NCBI GenBank assembly: GCA_009841725.1
Contig: VYGS01000120.1
Location: 1-37,616 of the forward strand
Reading direction: 5' to 3'
DNA length: 37,616 bases
Origin: Gammaproteobacteria bacterium
Lineage (GTDB): Bacteria; Pseudomonadota; Gammaproteobacteria; Arenicellales; Poriferihabitantaceae
The position numbers and the translations under genes are program-made. The notes below the pieces were generated by a model, which ran no database searches, was not told where the DNA came from, and saw nothing but the letters and a program-made list of their open reading frames with translations. Below are positions 1 to 7,779 of the stretch, piece after piece; within the stretch, counting starts at the first letter, position 1; every line of letters starts with the position of its first letter.

Positions 1-1
1 G

Positions 2-190
2 GTCTGGCAGCGGCTCGAGAAGATTCGCGACACGGGAATTTCCATCCTGCTGATCGACAAGAACATCAGCGATCTGTGCCGGATCGCCGACCATCACTAT
101 GTCATCGAGAAGGGAGCCGTGGTCTGGGAGGGCGACTCCCGGTCATTGCTGAATTCCGCCGATATCCAGGCACGCTATCTCGGCCTGTGA
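2..190 (+). CDS. livF: Branched-chain amino acid ABC transporter ATP-binding protein, C-terminal part (LivF-like)
   Basis: Only the last 62 codons are present; the gene begins outside the window. The translation reads VWQRLEKIRDTGISILLIDK, then NISDLCRIADHHYVIEKGAV and ends ...ARYLGL before TGA. This matches the end of LivF-type ATPases: a helix after the D-loop, the H-loop region (here K-N rather than the common E-Q/H), and the 'hyvlekG.vvweG' strand pair. Such ATPases power uptake of branched-chain amino acids and related solutes (amides, betaines, urea) at the inner membrane. The permease and binding-protein genes would lie upstream, outside the window. The substrate cannot be told from this piece. 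Confidence 0.8.
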   Translation, partial: VWQRLEKIRDTGISILLIDKNISDLCRIADHHYVIEKGAVVWEGDSRSLLNSADIQARYLGL

Positions 191-476
191 TGTGGCCGGC
201 ATCAGCCCACCACTCACATCACAGGCCATCTTCTGGACATCCCCGCATATCTCGCTCCTGTTTCTGCCTGATCCTTCGGATCCGGCAATCGGGGCCTTCA
301 GCCTGATGTCGAGCGAGGCAGGCTTGCCTTTTCGATTTTTTCATCACTCCGCTTCGGGATGAAAGCGAGATAACGAAAAATCAGGGGAAACTTCCGTCTG
401 GGCCATTTGCCGGGCTTTCACCTCGGAAGCATTTGCCATTGTGCTTCTGCAGGCAAGGGTCAAAGTAATTTTTATG

Positions 477-503
477 CTAATTGTTAATAGGATTGACAAT
501 TAG
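477..503. repeat. Inverted repeat over the -35 box (candidate operator)
   Basis: Perfect 8-bp arms CTAATTGT (477-484) and ACAATTAG (496-503) are separated by 11 bp. The right arm overlaps the -35 hexamer, so a bound dimeric regulator would block RNA polymerase. The regulator is unknown; the ATPase itself has no obvious DNA-binding domain. Confidence 0.55.
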
Positions 504-520
504 CCAATATCTTGCATAAT
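493..520 (+). promoter_or_regulatory. Sigma70-like promoter of the AAA/DUF4143 gene
   Basis: A perfect -35 box TTGACA (493-498) is followed after 16 bp by CATAAT (515-520), a 5/6 match to the -10 consensus. Transcription would start near 527. This matters for the gene start: the upstream ATG at 519 lies inside the -10 box, so translation more likely begins at 549. Confidence 0.6.
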
Positions 521-531
521 GCAAGTATTGG
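504..531. repeat. Near-perfect palindrome over the -10 box (candidate operator)
   Basis: CCAATA (504-509) pairs with TATTGG (526-531), and CTTGCA (511-516) with TGCAAG (520-525). One extra T at 510 breaks perfect symmetry. The palindrome directly abuts the one at 477-503 and covers the -10 element and the likely transcription start. The two together cover the whole promoter. Confidence 0.55.
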
Positions 532-548
532 AACAGCCGGAAACCGCC

Positions 549-1748
549 ATGGCCTACATGCCCCGAAACGCAGAGTCCAGACTTCAACACCTGGCCAGCG
601 GCTATCCGGTGGTTGTGGTCACCGGACCTCGCCAGTCCGGCAAGTCCACTCTGGTGAAGCATGCCTTTCCAGACCACCATTATGTATCGCTTGAAGACCT
701 CGATCAAAGGGAATTTGCCGAAATGGACCCTCGCGGTTTTTTGAATCAGCTCAGTGGAAGCGCCATTCTGGACGAAGCGCAGCGTTGCCCTGCCCTGTTT
801 TCCTATATCCAAACACGCGTCGATGAAAGGCAGCAACCCGGAGAATTTGTCTTGGCAGGATCCCGGCAGTTCGGACTGTTGTCAGGCATTACACAGAGCC
901 TGGCAGGCAGAGCCGCATTGCTGACACTGTTGCCGATGACCTACGGCGAGCTGCAGCGCGCGGAAAAAATTGGCCGGGACCTCGACAAAATACTCTTTGA
1001 TGGTGCCTTTCCCCCCATTTTCGATCGCGAACTCGATCCGCATCCCTGGCATGAAAACTATGTGCGAACCTATCTGGAGCGAGACGTCCGGCAATTGATC
1101 AATGTCCAGGATCTGGGCACATTTCAACGCTTTACAAGAATGTGTGCAGGCCGGACGGGGCAACTCCTCAATCTTTCCTCTCTGGCCAATGACTGCGGCA
1201 TTACGCACAACACGGCAAAAGCCTGGATATCCGTACTGGAAGCCAGTTACATCGTGCATCTGTTGCCGCCGCATCACCAGAACTTCAACAAGCGTATGGT
1301 CAAAACGCCCAAACTCTATTTCCTGGATACCGGTCTTGCGATCTGGTTGCTCGGCATCCAGAGTTGCGAACAACTGATTACCCATGTTCAAAGGGGTGCC
1401 TTGTTCGAAACGTGGGTCATAAGCGAATTGCTTAAAACCCGTTTCAATGCGGGTAAAGCCTCGAATCTCTATTTCTGGCGTGATCGTTCAGGACACGAAG
1501 TGGATCTGCTGATCGATCACGGGACCGCTCTGTCACCTCTGGAAATCAAATCCGGCCAAACCATCAACAAGGATTACTTCAAGGGGCTCGAGTTCTGGCA
1601 AAAGCTGGCAGGTGAAATGGCCGGACAGTCGTGGCTGGTCTATGGCGGCGACACCCGACAGATGCGTTCGGATGTCACTGCCCTGCCTTGGCATGAAATC
1701 GACTCCGAGCGGATCGTGAATGGAAACAACGTTCATGGATCGGAATAA
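549..1748 (+). CDS. AAA ATPase with DUF4143 domain
   Basis: A 399-residue ATP-binding protein of the AAA_14/DUF4143 family. Residues 20-34 carry the Walker A segment (VVVVTGPRQSGKST), and a Walker B-like ILDEAQ follows near residue 80. The middle includes the typical Y.RTYLERDVRQL..V segment. The C-terminal DUF4143 part ends with E-V-D-L-L-I-D ... E-I-K-S-G, a PD-(D/E)XK-like core. Family members are common single genes in proteobacteria and archaea, often multicopy; their role is not established. The start is set at 549 (MAYMPRN) because the in-frame ATG at 519 lies within the -10 box. The gene stands alone and converges with chrA. Confidence 0.85.
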   Translation: MAYMPRNAESRLQHLASGYPVVVVTGPRQSGKSTLVKHAFPDHHYVSLEDLDQREFAEMDPRGFLNQLSGSAILDEAQRCPALFSYIQTRVDERQQPGEFVLAGSRQFGLLSGITQSLAGRAALLTLLPMTYGELQRAEKIGRDLDKILFDGAFPPIFDRELDPHPWHENYVRTYLERDVRQLINVQDLGTFQRFTRMCAGRTGQLLNLSSLANDCGITHNTAKAWISVLEASYIVHLLPPHHQNFNKRMVKTPKLYFLDTGLAIWLLGIQSCEQLITHVQRGALFETWVISELLKTRFNAGKASNLYFWRDRSGHEVDLLIDHGTALSPLEIKSGQTINKDYFKGLEFWQKLAGEMAGQSWLVYGGDTRQMRSDVTALPWHEIDSERIVNGNNVHGSE

Positions 1749-1777
1749 TTCCCACCCTCGTGACGGCGAAGGGCGTT

Positions 1778-1793
1778 CAGGCACTGCTGCCTG
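1778..1793. terminator. Small hairpin between convergent genes
   Basis: CAGGCA (1778-1783) and TGCCTG (1788-1793) form a 6-bp stem with a 4-base loop in the 76-bp gap between the convergent AAA and chrA genes. It could act in both directions, but there is no clear T-tract on either side. Confidence 0.3.
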
Positions 1794-1824
1794 GGCAAGG
1801 TGAACGGTACAGCATCCGGCCCAT

Positions 1825-3156
1825 TCAGGACAGCCCGGCAAGCGGATAGAGGGCCGTCCCGCCTGTTCCGGCAAGAAGAATGATGCGCCCCGTGCCCCAC
1901 TTGAAGCAAAGGGCTGCCAGCGCACACAAGAGGGCGAGCAGGATCGATTCCGTATTGAGGGTGGAGAGTTCCGGCCGCCACAGGACGAACGGTCCGACGG
2001 ACACCGCCTCGACCGCTCCGAAGAAGACATGAAGGGCGAACCAGATCGAGAGGTTGAGAATCACGCCCACAACGGCGGCGGCGATGGCCGACAGCGCCCG
2101 GTTCAGCCGTTGTCGGCTGCACAGCCAGTGGATATAGGGCGCTCCGGCCAGGATCCACAGGAAACAGGGCGCGAAGGTGGTCCACAGGGCCGTGGCCGCG
2201 CCCGCAATGCCGTACCCGAGTCCCCCCTGTCTGAACGCCGCGAGGAATCCAACCAGTTCGGTGACCAGGATCAGCGGTCCCGGCGTGGTTTCGGCAAGGC
2301 CCAGCCCGGCCATCATTTCATCGGTCGTCAGCCATCCGTATTGCAGGACCACGTCCTGTCCGAGGTACGCCAGGACGGCATAGGCCCCTCCGAACGTCAC
2401 GACCGCCAGTTTCGAGAAGAATATCCCGATCTCGACCAGCAGATCGTGTCCCGCGACCCAGAGCCCGAAAACCGGCAGCCACCAGATGCCGAGCCAGAGC
2501 AATACGATGGCGAGGGTCTTCGACAGGGCCTCGCCATCCACTCCGGGGGCGGCTGTTGTCCGGGTGCCCCGACCGGTCTCGCCGCCCATGACGAAGCCGG
2601 CGAGTGCGGCCGACAGGATGATCAGGGGGAAAGGAACCGCCAGAAAGAAAATCCCGGCAAACGCCGATGCGGCGATCAGGCGATTGGACAGGCTGACCAG
2701 AGCGCGTGCGGAGATTTTCAGCATCGCCATGAACACGATCACGATGACCGCCGCCTTGATGCCGACGAACAGCGCGCTGACAAGACCGACATCGCCCCAG
2801 AGCGCGTATCCGGCGGAAAGGGCGAGCATGACCGCAGCGCCCGGAAGGACGAAGAGCATTCCGGCGAGAAGGCCGCCCACGGTACCGTTCAGCTTCCATC
2901 CGACATACGTGGCAAGCTGCATGGCCTCGGGTCCGGGCAGCATCATGCAAAAACTCAGGGCATCCATGAATTCCCGCTCGCTCAGCCACTCCCGGCTGTC
3001 GACGAGTTCGTCGTGCATCAGCGCGATCTGCCCTGCCGGGCCCCCGAATGAGAGAATCCCGATGCGCAGCCACACCCGAAAGGCCAGGGCCAGACGGGGT
3101 CGCGGCGCGGACGGTTCCGGCCGGGCGTCGGCTTCACAAGAGCCGGGGTTGCTCAT
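1825..3156 (-). CDS. chrA: Chromate transporter, long (two-CHR-domain) form
   Basis: A 443-residue polytopic membrane protein of the CHR family, which exports chromate (or related oxyanions) across the inner membrane. The N-terminal CHR domain shows FGGPAGQ at residues 37-43 and LPGPEAMQ near 73-80. The C-terminal domain repeats the pattern with VTFGGAYAVLAYLGQ and ETTPGPLILVTE. Length and two-domain layout fit the long ChrA form. I chose the ATG at 3156 (MSNPG...); an in-frame TTG at 3213 would add 19 poorly conserved residues. The gene is divergent from pdxH and convergent with the AAA gene. No chrB regulator is nearby, so chromate as the physiological substrate is inferred from family only. 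Confidence 0.85.
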   Translation of the reverse strand: MSNPGSCEADARPEPSAPRPRLALAFRVWLRIGILSFGGPAGQIALMHDELVDSREWLSEREFMDALSFCMMLPGPEAMQLATYVGWKLNGTVGGLLAGMLFVLPGAAVMLALSAGYALWGDVGLVSALFVGIKAAVIVIVFMAMLKISARALVSLSNRLIAASAFAGIFFLAVPFPLIILSAALAGFVMGGETGRGTRTTAAPGVDGEALSKTLAIVLLWLGIWWLPVFGLWVAGHDLLVEIGIFFSKLAVVTFGGAYAVLAYLGQDVVLQYGWLTTDEMMAGLGLAETTPGPLILVTELVGFLAAFRQGGLGYGIAGAATALWTTFAPCFLWILAGAPYIHWLCSRQRLNRALSAIAAAVVGVILNLSIWFALHVFFGAVEAVSVGPFVLWRPELSTLNTESILLALLCALAALCFKWGTGRIILLAGTGGTALYPLAGLS

Positions 3157-3342
3157 GGCCAGCGTCGATAGGGAGTGATCGGGCGCATCGCCCCGTGGGC
3201 GGAAAACCTGCAACCGGTTTCATGTCCGCGTCCATTGATTCGGGAAAGGCTGTGCAGGTATTGCAAAGAGGGCGAAGATGGAACATTCTATCACCTCGGT
3301 CTTTACTGTTTTTTGAGTCCACCGGAATTTACGAGGCGACCC

Positions 3343-3978
3343 ATGGATCTGGAATCATTCAGAAGGGAATACATCCTGGGCGGATTGAGGCGCAGGGATC
3401 TTTCAGACAATCCGCTTCGACAGTTCGAGTCATGGTTTGTCCAGGCTGCGGAGGCGGGGATAAAGGATCCCAATGCGATGACCTTGGCCACGGTGGACCC
3501 GGATGGCCGGCCGAGCCAGCGCATGGTTCTGCTGAAGTACTTTGACAGCGAGGGATTCGTCTTTTTCACCAACTACGGAAGCAGGAAGGCGATGGACATC
3601 TCCCGACAGCCCGAAGTCGGTCTGCACTTTCCCTGGCACGTGCTTGACCGCCAGGTCAGGATTTCCGGCCGGGCGGAAAGGATGGGCAGGACGGAATCGG
3701 TGCAATATTTTGTTCGACGGCCCCGGGACAGCCAGCTGGCGGCGTGGGCTTCCGAGCAGAGCAGCCGGATTCCGTCCCGACAGATGCTGATGCAGCAGTT
3801 TGCCCGGATGAAGGAAAAATTTCGCCAGGGCGATGTCCCGCTTCCGGATTTCTGGGGAGGGTTCCGAATCCGTCCGGACTCGTTTGAATTCTGGCAGGGC
3901 GGAACCGACCGGCTGCATGACCGGTTTCTGTATACCAGAACCGGGTCGGAATGGAAGATCGATCGCCTCGCTCCCTAG
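3343..3978 (+). CDS. pdxH: Pyridoxamine/pyridoxine 5'-phosphate oxidase
   Basis: A 211-residue FMN enzyme that oxidises pyridoxamine or pyridoxine 5'-phosphate to pyridoxal 5'-phosphate in the cytoplasm. Family blocks are intact: R60-MVLLK and FFTNYGSRKA (74-83) for FMN and phosphate binding, RQVRISGR (103-110), RPRDSQLAAWASEQS (126-140), and the C-terminal FWGGFRIRP ... FEFWQG ... RLHDRF ... RLAP. The start ATG at 3343 follows GAGG at 3333-3336. Reading further upstream gives unrelated sequence. The length is normal for PdxH. PLP is the cofactor of the CysK-like enzyme downstream at 9972, but the gene is probably housekeeping. Confidence 0.95.
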   Translation: MDLESFRREYILGGLRRRDLSDNPLRQFESWFVQAAEAGIKDPNAMTLATVDPDGRPSQRMVLLKYFDSEGFVFFTNYGSRKAMDISRQPEVGLHFPWHVLDRQVRISGRAERMGRTESVQYFVRRPRDSQLAAWASEQSSRIPSRQMLMQQFARMKEKFRQGDVPLPDFWGGFRIRPDSFEFWQGGTDRLHDRFLYTRTGSEWKIDRLAP

Positions 3979-4029
3979 AACGGGAATGCGGGCCGGGGAA
4001 AATAGATACCGTTTGTTCATGATCAGGTA

Positions 4030-4035
4030 TATAAT
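4030..4035 (+). promoter_or_regulatory. -10-like TATAAT upstream of the Rieske operon
   Basis: A perfect TATAAT lies 93 bp before the Rieske start. The hexamer 17 bp upstream (TACCGT) is a poor -35, which would suit an activator-dependent promoter, but the evidence is only the -10. Confidence 0.35.
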
Positions 4036-4127
4036 CCATTTCGGTTTGCCGTTCGGAAACATCCGTTGCGCTGGCCGCGGTGTCTCGAAGCGGACGAAGC
4101 AGTACGTTTTATTCACATAGCCATGCC

Positions 4128-5270
4128 ATGGGAACCAGTCTGAATCCTCGCGAATTCGATCGGATCAGTAGCGGATACGATCCCGATCCGCTTCGTTCGT
4201 GGTCGCTCAACGCCACCTGCTACAGCGACGAGAAATTTCTCCGGATCGAGAGAGAGCAGATTTTTCATCGGAGCTGGCAGTTTCTTTGCCATGAGGGCAA
4301 GCTGAAGGAGCCGGGCAGCTATGTTGCGGCGGAAATTCAGGGACAGAGCATTTTCGCGGCCCGGGACACGGACGGCCAGCTGAGAGCGTTCTACAATGTC
4401 TGCAAGCATCGCGGGCATGAACTGCTCAAGGGGGAAGGCAGCAGGAAGCTGATCGTCTGCCCCTATCATGCCTGGAGCTACCGGCTTGACGGCACCCTGC
4501 AATCGGCCCGCCGGTCGGAGTACATCAGCAATTTCGATCCGGAGGGAGTCTGCCTCGACCCGGTCCGCATCGAGACATTCTGTCATCTGGTATTCGTCAA
4601 TCTTGACCCGGATGCCGAACCGCTGTCGAGGCAGACGGGAAACCTGGCCAGGGAAATCATGGCCTACGCGCCGGATCTTTTTTTTATTTATTTGGCGAAC
4701 AGCGTGATCTACACCCTCAAGGCCAACTGGAAGGCCGTGGTGGACAACTTTCTCGAATGCTATCACTGCCCGGTTGCCCACAAGGATTTCTGCACGCTGG
4801 TCGACATGGACACCTACAAGGTCCGGACGCATGGCATCTATTCCAGCCACATGGCCAGGGCGGGCCTGTCGAGCAACAACGCATACGATGTCGCGGATGC
4901 GACCGTGACGGATCATGCGGTCTGGTACCTGTGGCCGAACACCGCGTTGCTGCGTTATCCGGGAAAGGGCAACTTCATGGTATGGAAGTTCATCCCGTCG
5001 GGACCCGAGGAGACCTACGAAGAGTTCGATTTCTACTATGAGACCGATCAGCCTGTCGAGTCCGAGATCGAATCGATACGGTTCATTGACGAAGTGCTCC
5101 AGCCGGAGGATATCGGGCTGGTGGAAAGCGTCCAGCGGGGGATGCGGACACCCGGGTTCAGGCAGGGCCGGTATCTTGTCGATCCGGAACAAAGCGGAAT
5201 GAGCGAACATGCCGTGCATCATTTTCACGGCCTTGTTCTGGACGCCTATCGAAGGACCTGCTCCGCATGA
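4128..5270 (+). CDS. Rieske non-haem iron oxygenase, CntA/GbcA-like alpha subunit
   Basis: A 380-residue oxygenase alpha subunit. The Rieske [2Fe-2S] site is C92-K-H94 and C111-P-Y-H114. The mononuclear iron site is N-F-L-E210-C-Y-H213-C-P-V-A-H218, with D328 as likely third ligand. The bridging acid between the two metal sites is Glu210, where ring-hydroxylating dioxygenases use Asp. A Glu here is known for carnitine monooxygenase CntA, and the overall sequence fits the family acting on quaternary amines (carnitine, glycine betaine, stachydrine). Such enzymes demethylate or cleave C-N bonds using O2 and electrons from a reductase. No reductase gene is present in the window. The start is ATG 4128 rather than an in-frame GTG at 4080. 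It overlaps the next gene by ATGA. The substrate is not settled. Confidence 0.85.
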   Translation: MGTSLNPREFDRISSGYDPDPLRSWSLNATCYSDEKFLRIEREQIFHRSWQFLCHEGKLKEPGSYVAAEIQGQSIFAARDTDGQLRAFYNVCKHRGHELLKGEGSRKLIVCPYHAWSYRLDGTLQSARRSEYISNFDPEGVCLDPVRIETFCHLVFVNLDPDAEPLSRQTGNLAREIMAYAPDLFFIYLANSVIYTLKANWKAVVDNFLECYHCPVAHKDFCTLVDMDTYKVRTHGIYSSHMARAGLSSNNAYDVADATVTDHAVWYLWPNTALLRYPGKGNFMVWKFIPSGPEETYEEFDFYYETDQPVESEIESIRFIDEVLQPEDIGLVESVQRGMRTPGFRQGRYLVDPEQSGMSEHAVHHFHGLVLDAYRRTCSA

Positions 5271-6031
5271 ATGCGGCTGCGGACCTTCCCCTGGCTGGCC
5301 GGGTCGCGATAGTGACCGGAGGCTGCGGCGGCATCGGCCGGGCGATTTGCGACCGGCTTGTCCGGGAAGGCGCCCACGTGTTCGCGGCAGACCTCGTCGG
5401 GCATTGCGGCGCCGGGGTCAACTTTCACGAACATGACGTCACCAGCGAACAGAGCACGACCGATCTGATGGAGCGGGTGCGGACCGAGCATGGCCGGCTT
5501 GACATACTGGTCAACGTAGCCGGAATCGAAATCGAGCTCACGATCGAGGACACCACCCTGGATGACTGGAACCGCATCTTTTCGGTGAATGTCACCGGCA
5601 CGTTCCTGGCCTGCAAGCACGCCCTGCCCCTGATGCGCGAGGCCGGCCGCGGCTCGATCATCAATTTCGGATCCTACGACGGATTTATCGCCGACCCCCA
5701 GCTGGCCGCCTATTGCGCGACCAAGGGTGCGGTGCATGCCCTGACCCGGGCCATGGCCTGCGATCACGGGCCGGAGAACATCCGGGTCAACGCCGTCTGC
5801 CCCGGCTTTATCGACACGCCCATGCTGCAGAGCTTCTTCGGGGAGGCGGGCGACAGCGACAGGCTTTGGCAGGAGGCCCGGAACGTGCACCCGATCCGTC
5901 GCTACGGCACCCCTGAAGATGTCGCGAACCTGGTCAACTGGCTGGCCGGTGACGAGGCCGGATACGCGTCGGGACAGCTTTGGGTTCTGGACGGGGGACT
6001 GACCGCCCAGGTTCAGCAGATGCGACTGTAA
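5267..6031 (+). CDS. Short-chain dehydrogenase/reductase (SDR), first copy
   Basis: A 254-residue classical SDR, presumably an NAD(P)-dependent alcohol dehydrogenase. Cofactor motif T17-G-G-C-G-G-I-G24; N-V-A-G at 83-86 (usually NNAG); N108; catalytic S136, Y149 and K153 (Y-C-A-T-K); PG motif in NAVCPGFIDTPM. D42 after the second strand (AADL) suggests NAD preference. The start overlaps the Rieske stop by 4 bp, so the genes are translationally coupled. In this context it may oxidise a hydroxyl of the pathway intermediate, for example as a D-carnitine-type dehydrogenase, but that is inference. Confidence 0.9.
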   Translation: MNAAADLPLAGRVAIVTGGCGGIGRAICDRLVREGAHVFAADLVGHCGAGVNFHEHDVTSEQSTTDLMERVRTEHGRLDILVNVAGIEIELTIEDTTLDDWNRIFSVNVTGTFLACKHALPLMREAGRGSIINFGSYDGFIADPQLAAYCATKGAVHALTRAMACDHGPENIRVNAVCPGFIDTPMLQSFFGEAGDSDRLWQEARNVHPIRRYGTPEDVANLVNWLAGDEAGYASGQLWVLDGGLTAQVQQMRL

Positions 6032-6053
6032 TCCGGCCACATCGGCGACCGCC

Positions 6054-6983
6054 ATGCCAAAGCCCGTAATCATCACCTGCGCCGTCACCGGCGGCATTCA
6101 CACGCCGACCATGTCGCCCTATCTGCCGATCACCCCCGCAGAGATCGAAGACGCCGCTGTCGGGGCCAGCGAGGCGGGAGCCGCGATCATTCATCTTCAT
6201 GCCCGCAATCCCGATGACGGGCGTCCGGACTATCGCCCGGAAACCTTCATGCAGTTTCTTCCGGGTATCCGGGATCGCTGCAATGCCGTGGTCAACGTGT
6301 CGACCGGAGGGGGGCTCGGCATGAGTATCGAGCAGCGGCTGGCGGCCGCCCTGAGAGCGAGCCCCGAGATGGCGTCCCTGAACATGGGCTCGCTCAACTT
6401 CGGAATCTTTCCGATGGCGGAAAAATACGACACGTGGAAGCACGAGTGGGAACGCCCCTTTCTGGAAATGACCCGGGACTTCATTTTTCCCAACACCTTC
6501 AAGACGATCGAGTATGCCCTGAAGGAACTCGGCGAAAAGCACGGAACGCGTTTCGAATTCGAATGCTACGATCTGGGCCATCTCTACAATCTGGCGTACT
6601 TCGTAGACCGGAAAATGATCGAGCCGCCGTTCTTCATCCAGCTGATTTTCGGCATCCTGGGTGGAGCGGGAGCGGACATCGACAACCTTCTGCACCTGCA
6701 CCGGATGGCCTGCAGACTGTTCGGGGACGATCACGAATGGTCGGTCCTGGCCGCCGGACGCCACCAGATGCCGTTTGCGATCAGGGCCTCTGAAATGGGC
6801 GGCAACCTGCGTGTCGGTCTGGAAGACAGCCTCTGGATCGGAAAGGGTGAACTGGCTGTCAGCAACGCCCAGCAGGTCCGCAAGATCAGGGCAAGCATCG
6901 AGGCGTCCGGACTCGAGGTGGCGACGCCGGATCAGGCGCGTGCGCGGCTGGCGTTGAAAGGCGCCGATCAGGTCGATTTCTGA
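6054..6983 (+). CDS. Beta-keto acid cleavage enzyme (BKACE, DUF849)
   Basis: A 309-residue TIM-barrel enzyme of the BKACE (formerly DUF849) family. These enzymes condense a beta-keto acid with acetyl-CoA and cleave it to acetoacetyl-CoA plus a new CoA thioester or free product; known members act on 3-keto-5-aminohexanoate or dehydrocarnitine. Zinc ligands are visible as H47-L-H49-A-R and E257 in R-V-G-L-E-D. Start-proximal IITCAVTGGIHTP and the GGLGM and MASLNMGSLNFG segments are family-typical. It lies 22 bp after the first SDR and 3 bp before the second. Placement beside a carnitine-dehydrogenase-like gene supports a role on a dehydrocarnitine-like beta-keto acid. Exact specificity cannot be read from the sequence here. 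Confidence 0.9.
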   Translation: MPKPVIITCAVTGGIHTPTMSPYLPITPAEIEDAAVGASEAGAAIIHLHARNPDDGRPDYRPETFMQFLPGIRDRCNAVVNVSTGGGLGMSIEQRLAAALRASPEMASLNMGSLNFGIFPMAEKYDTWKHEWERPFLEMTRDFIFPNTFKTIEYALKELGEKHGTRFEFECYDLGHLYNLAYFVDRKMIEPPFFIQLIFGILGGAGADIDNLLHLHRMACRLFGDDHEWSVLAAGRHQMPFAIRASEMGGNLRVGLEDSLWIGKGELAVSNAQQVRKIRASIEASGLEVATPDQARARLALKGADQVDF

Positions 6984-6986
6984 AAT

Positions 6987-7760
6987 ATGGGAGACGGACA
7001 ATACTCCAAGCGCCTTGCCGGCAAGACGGCGGTGGTGACCGGTGGTGGCCGCGGGATTGGCAGGGCGATCGTGGAACGGTTCATGGGGGAAGGCGCCGCG
7101 GTTCTTTCCTGCGGCAGGAGTGAGCGGCCGGACAATTTCCCCCGCGAGGCTCACTGGATCAGGGCGGACGTATCGGATACCGGCGATGTCCGTGCCTTGG
7201 GCAGTGCGGTGGAGAGGATTTTCGGGCGGCTGTCGATCCTGGTCAACAATGCCGGGATCCAGATCGAAAAAACCGTTCTCGAGACCACTGACGAGGATTG
7301 GGAAACCCTCATGGGAGTGAATGCCCGGGGGGTGTTTGCATGTTCACGGGAAATGATACCGCTCATGGACGAGGGAGGCTCCATCATCAACATCGGCTCG
7401 ATTTCGGGCAGCACGGCCGATCCGGGACTGGCACTGTACAATGCTTCGAAGGCATTCGTTCACGGCCTGACACGATCGATCGCCGTGGATCATGGCCCGA
7501 AGATCCGGTGCAATGCCATCTCCCCCGGCTGGATCATGACGGAAATGGCCGATGCCGCGTTTGCGGTGGCCGACGACCCGGAAAAAGCGAAACGGGATGC
7601 GTTGGCGAGACATCCGGCCGGTCGATTCGGAGACCCTTCGGACATCGCCGCATTGGCGAGCTGGCTCGCGTCGGATGATGCGTTGTTCGCGACCGGGCAG
7701 TGCTATACGCTCGATGGAGGACTGACGGCTGCCTCGCCACTCAACCCGTGCCTGTTCTGA
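6987..7760 (+). CDS. Short-chain dehydrogenase/reductase (SDR), second copy
   Basis: A 257-residue classical SDR. T18-G-G-G-R-G-I-G25 cofactor loop, N-N-A-G at 87-90, catalytic S138, Y151 and K155 (Y-N-A-S-K), and ISPGWIMTEM. The segment after strand 2 (SCGRSE) has Arg where NAD-type SDRs carry Asp, hinting at NADP or relaxed use. It begins 3 bp after the BKACE stop and has no clear ribosome site of its own, so it probably depends on coupling. It is only distantly similar to the SDR at 5267, so this is not a recent duplication. Two SDRs in one operon could handle opposite stereoisomers or different steps. Confidence 0.88.
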   Translation: MGDGQYSKRLAGKTAVVTGGGRGIGRAIVERFMGEGAAVLSCGRSERPDNFPREAHWIRADVSDTGDVRALGSAVERIFGRLSILVNNAGIQIEKTVLETTDEDWETLMGVNARGVFACSREMIPLMDEGGSIINIGSISGSTADPGLALYNASKAFVHGLTRSIAVDHGPKIRCNAISPGWIMTEMADAAFAVADDPEKAKRDALARHPAGRFGDPSDIAALASWLASDDALFATGQCYTLDGGLTAASPLNPCLF

Positions 7761-7779
7761 TCAAGGGGTTGGAGGCATC

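Larger units (their letters stand above)
191..548. other. Non-coding spacer between livF end and AAA ATPase gene
   Basis: No convincing gene is seen. The stretch holds a T-rich segment followed by a bulged hairpin (arms TTTCATC about 337-343 and GATGAAA about 357-363), which could end the liv transcript but lacks a U-tract after the stem. Its last 70 bases are AT-rich and carry the palindromic promoter region described separately. Confidence 0.5.

Noticed and set aside
519-548. ATG at 519 as start of the AAA ATPase
   Set aside because: It is inside the -10 hexamer of the best promoter, so the transcript would not contain it. The added residues are not family-like.
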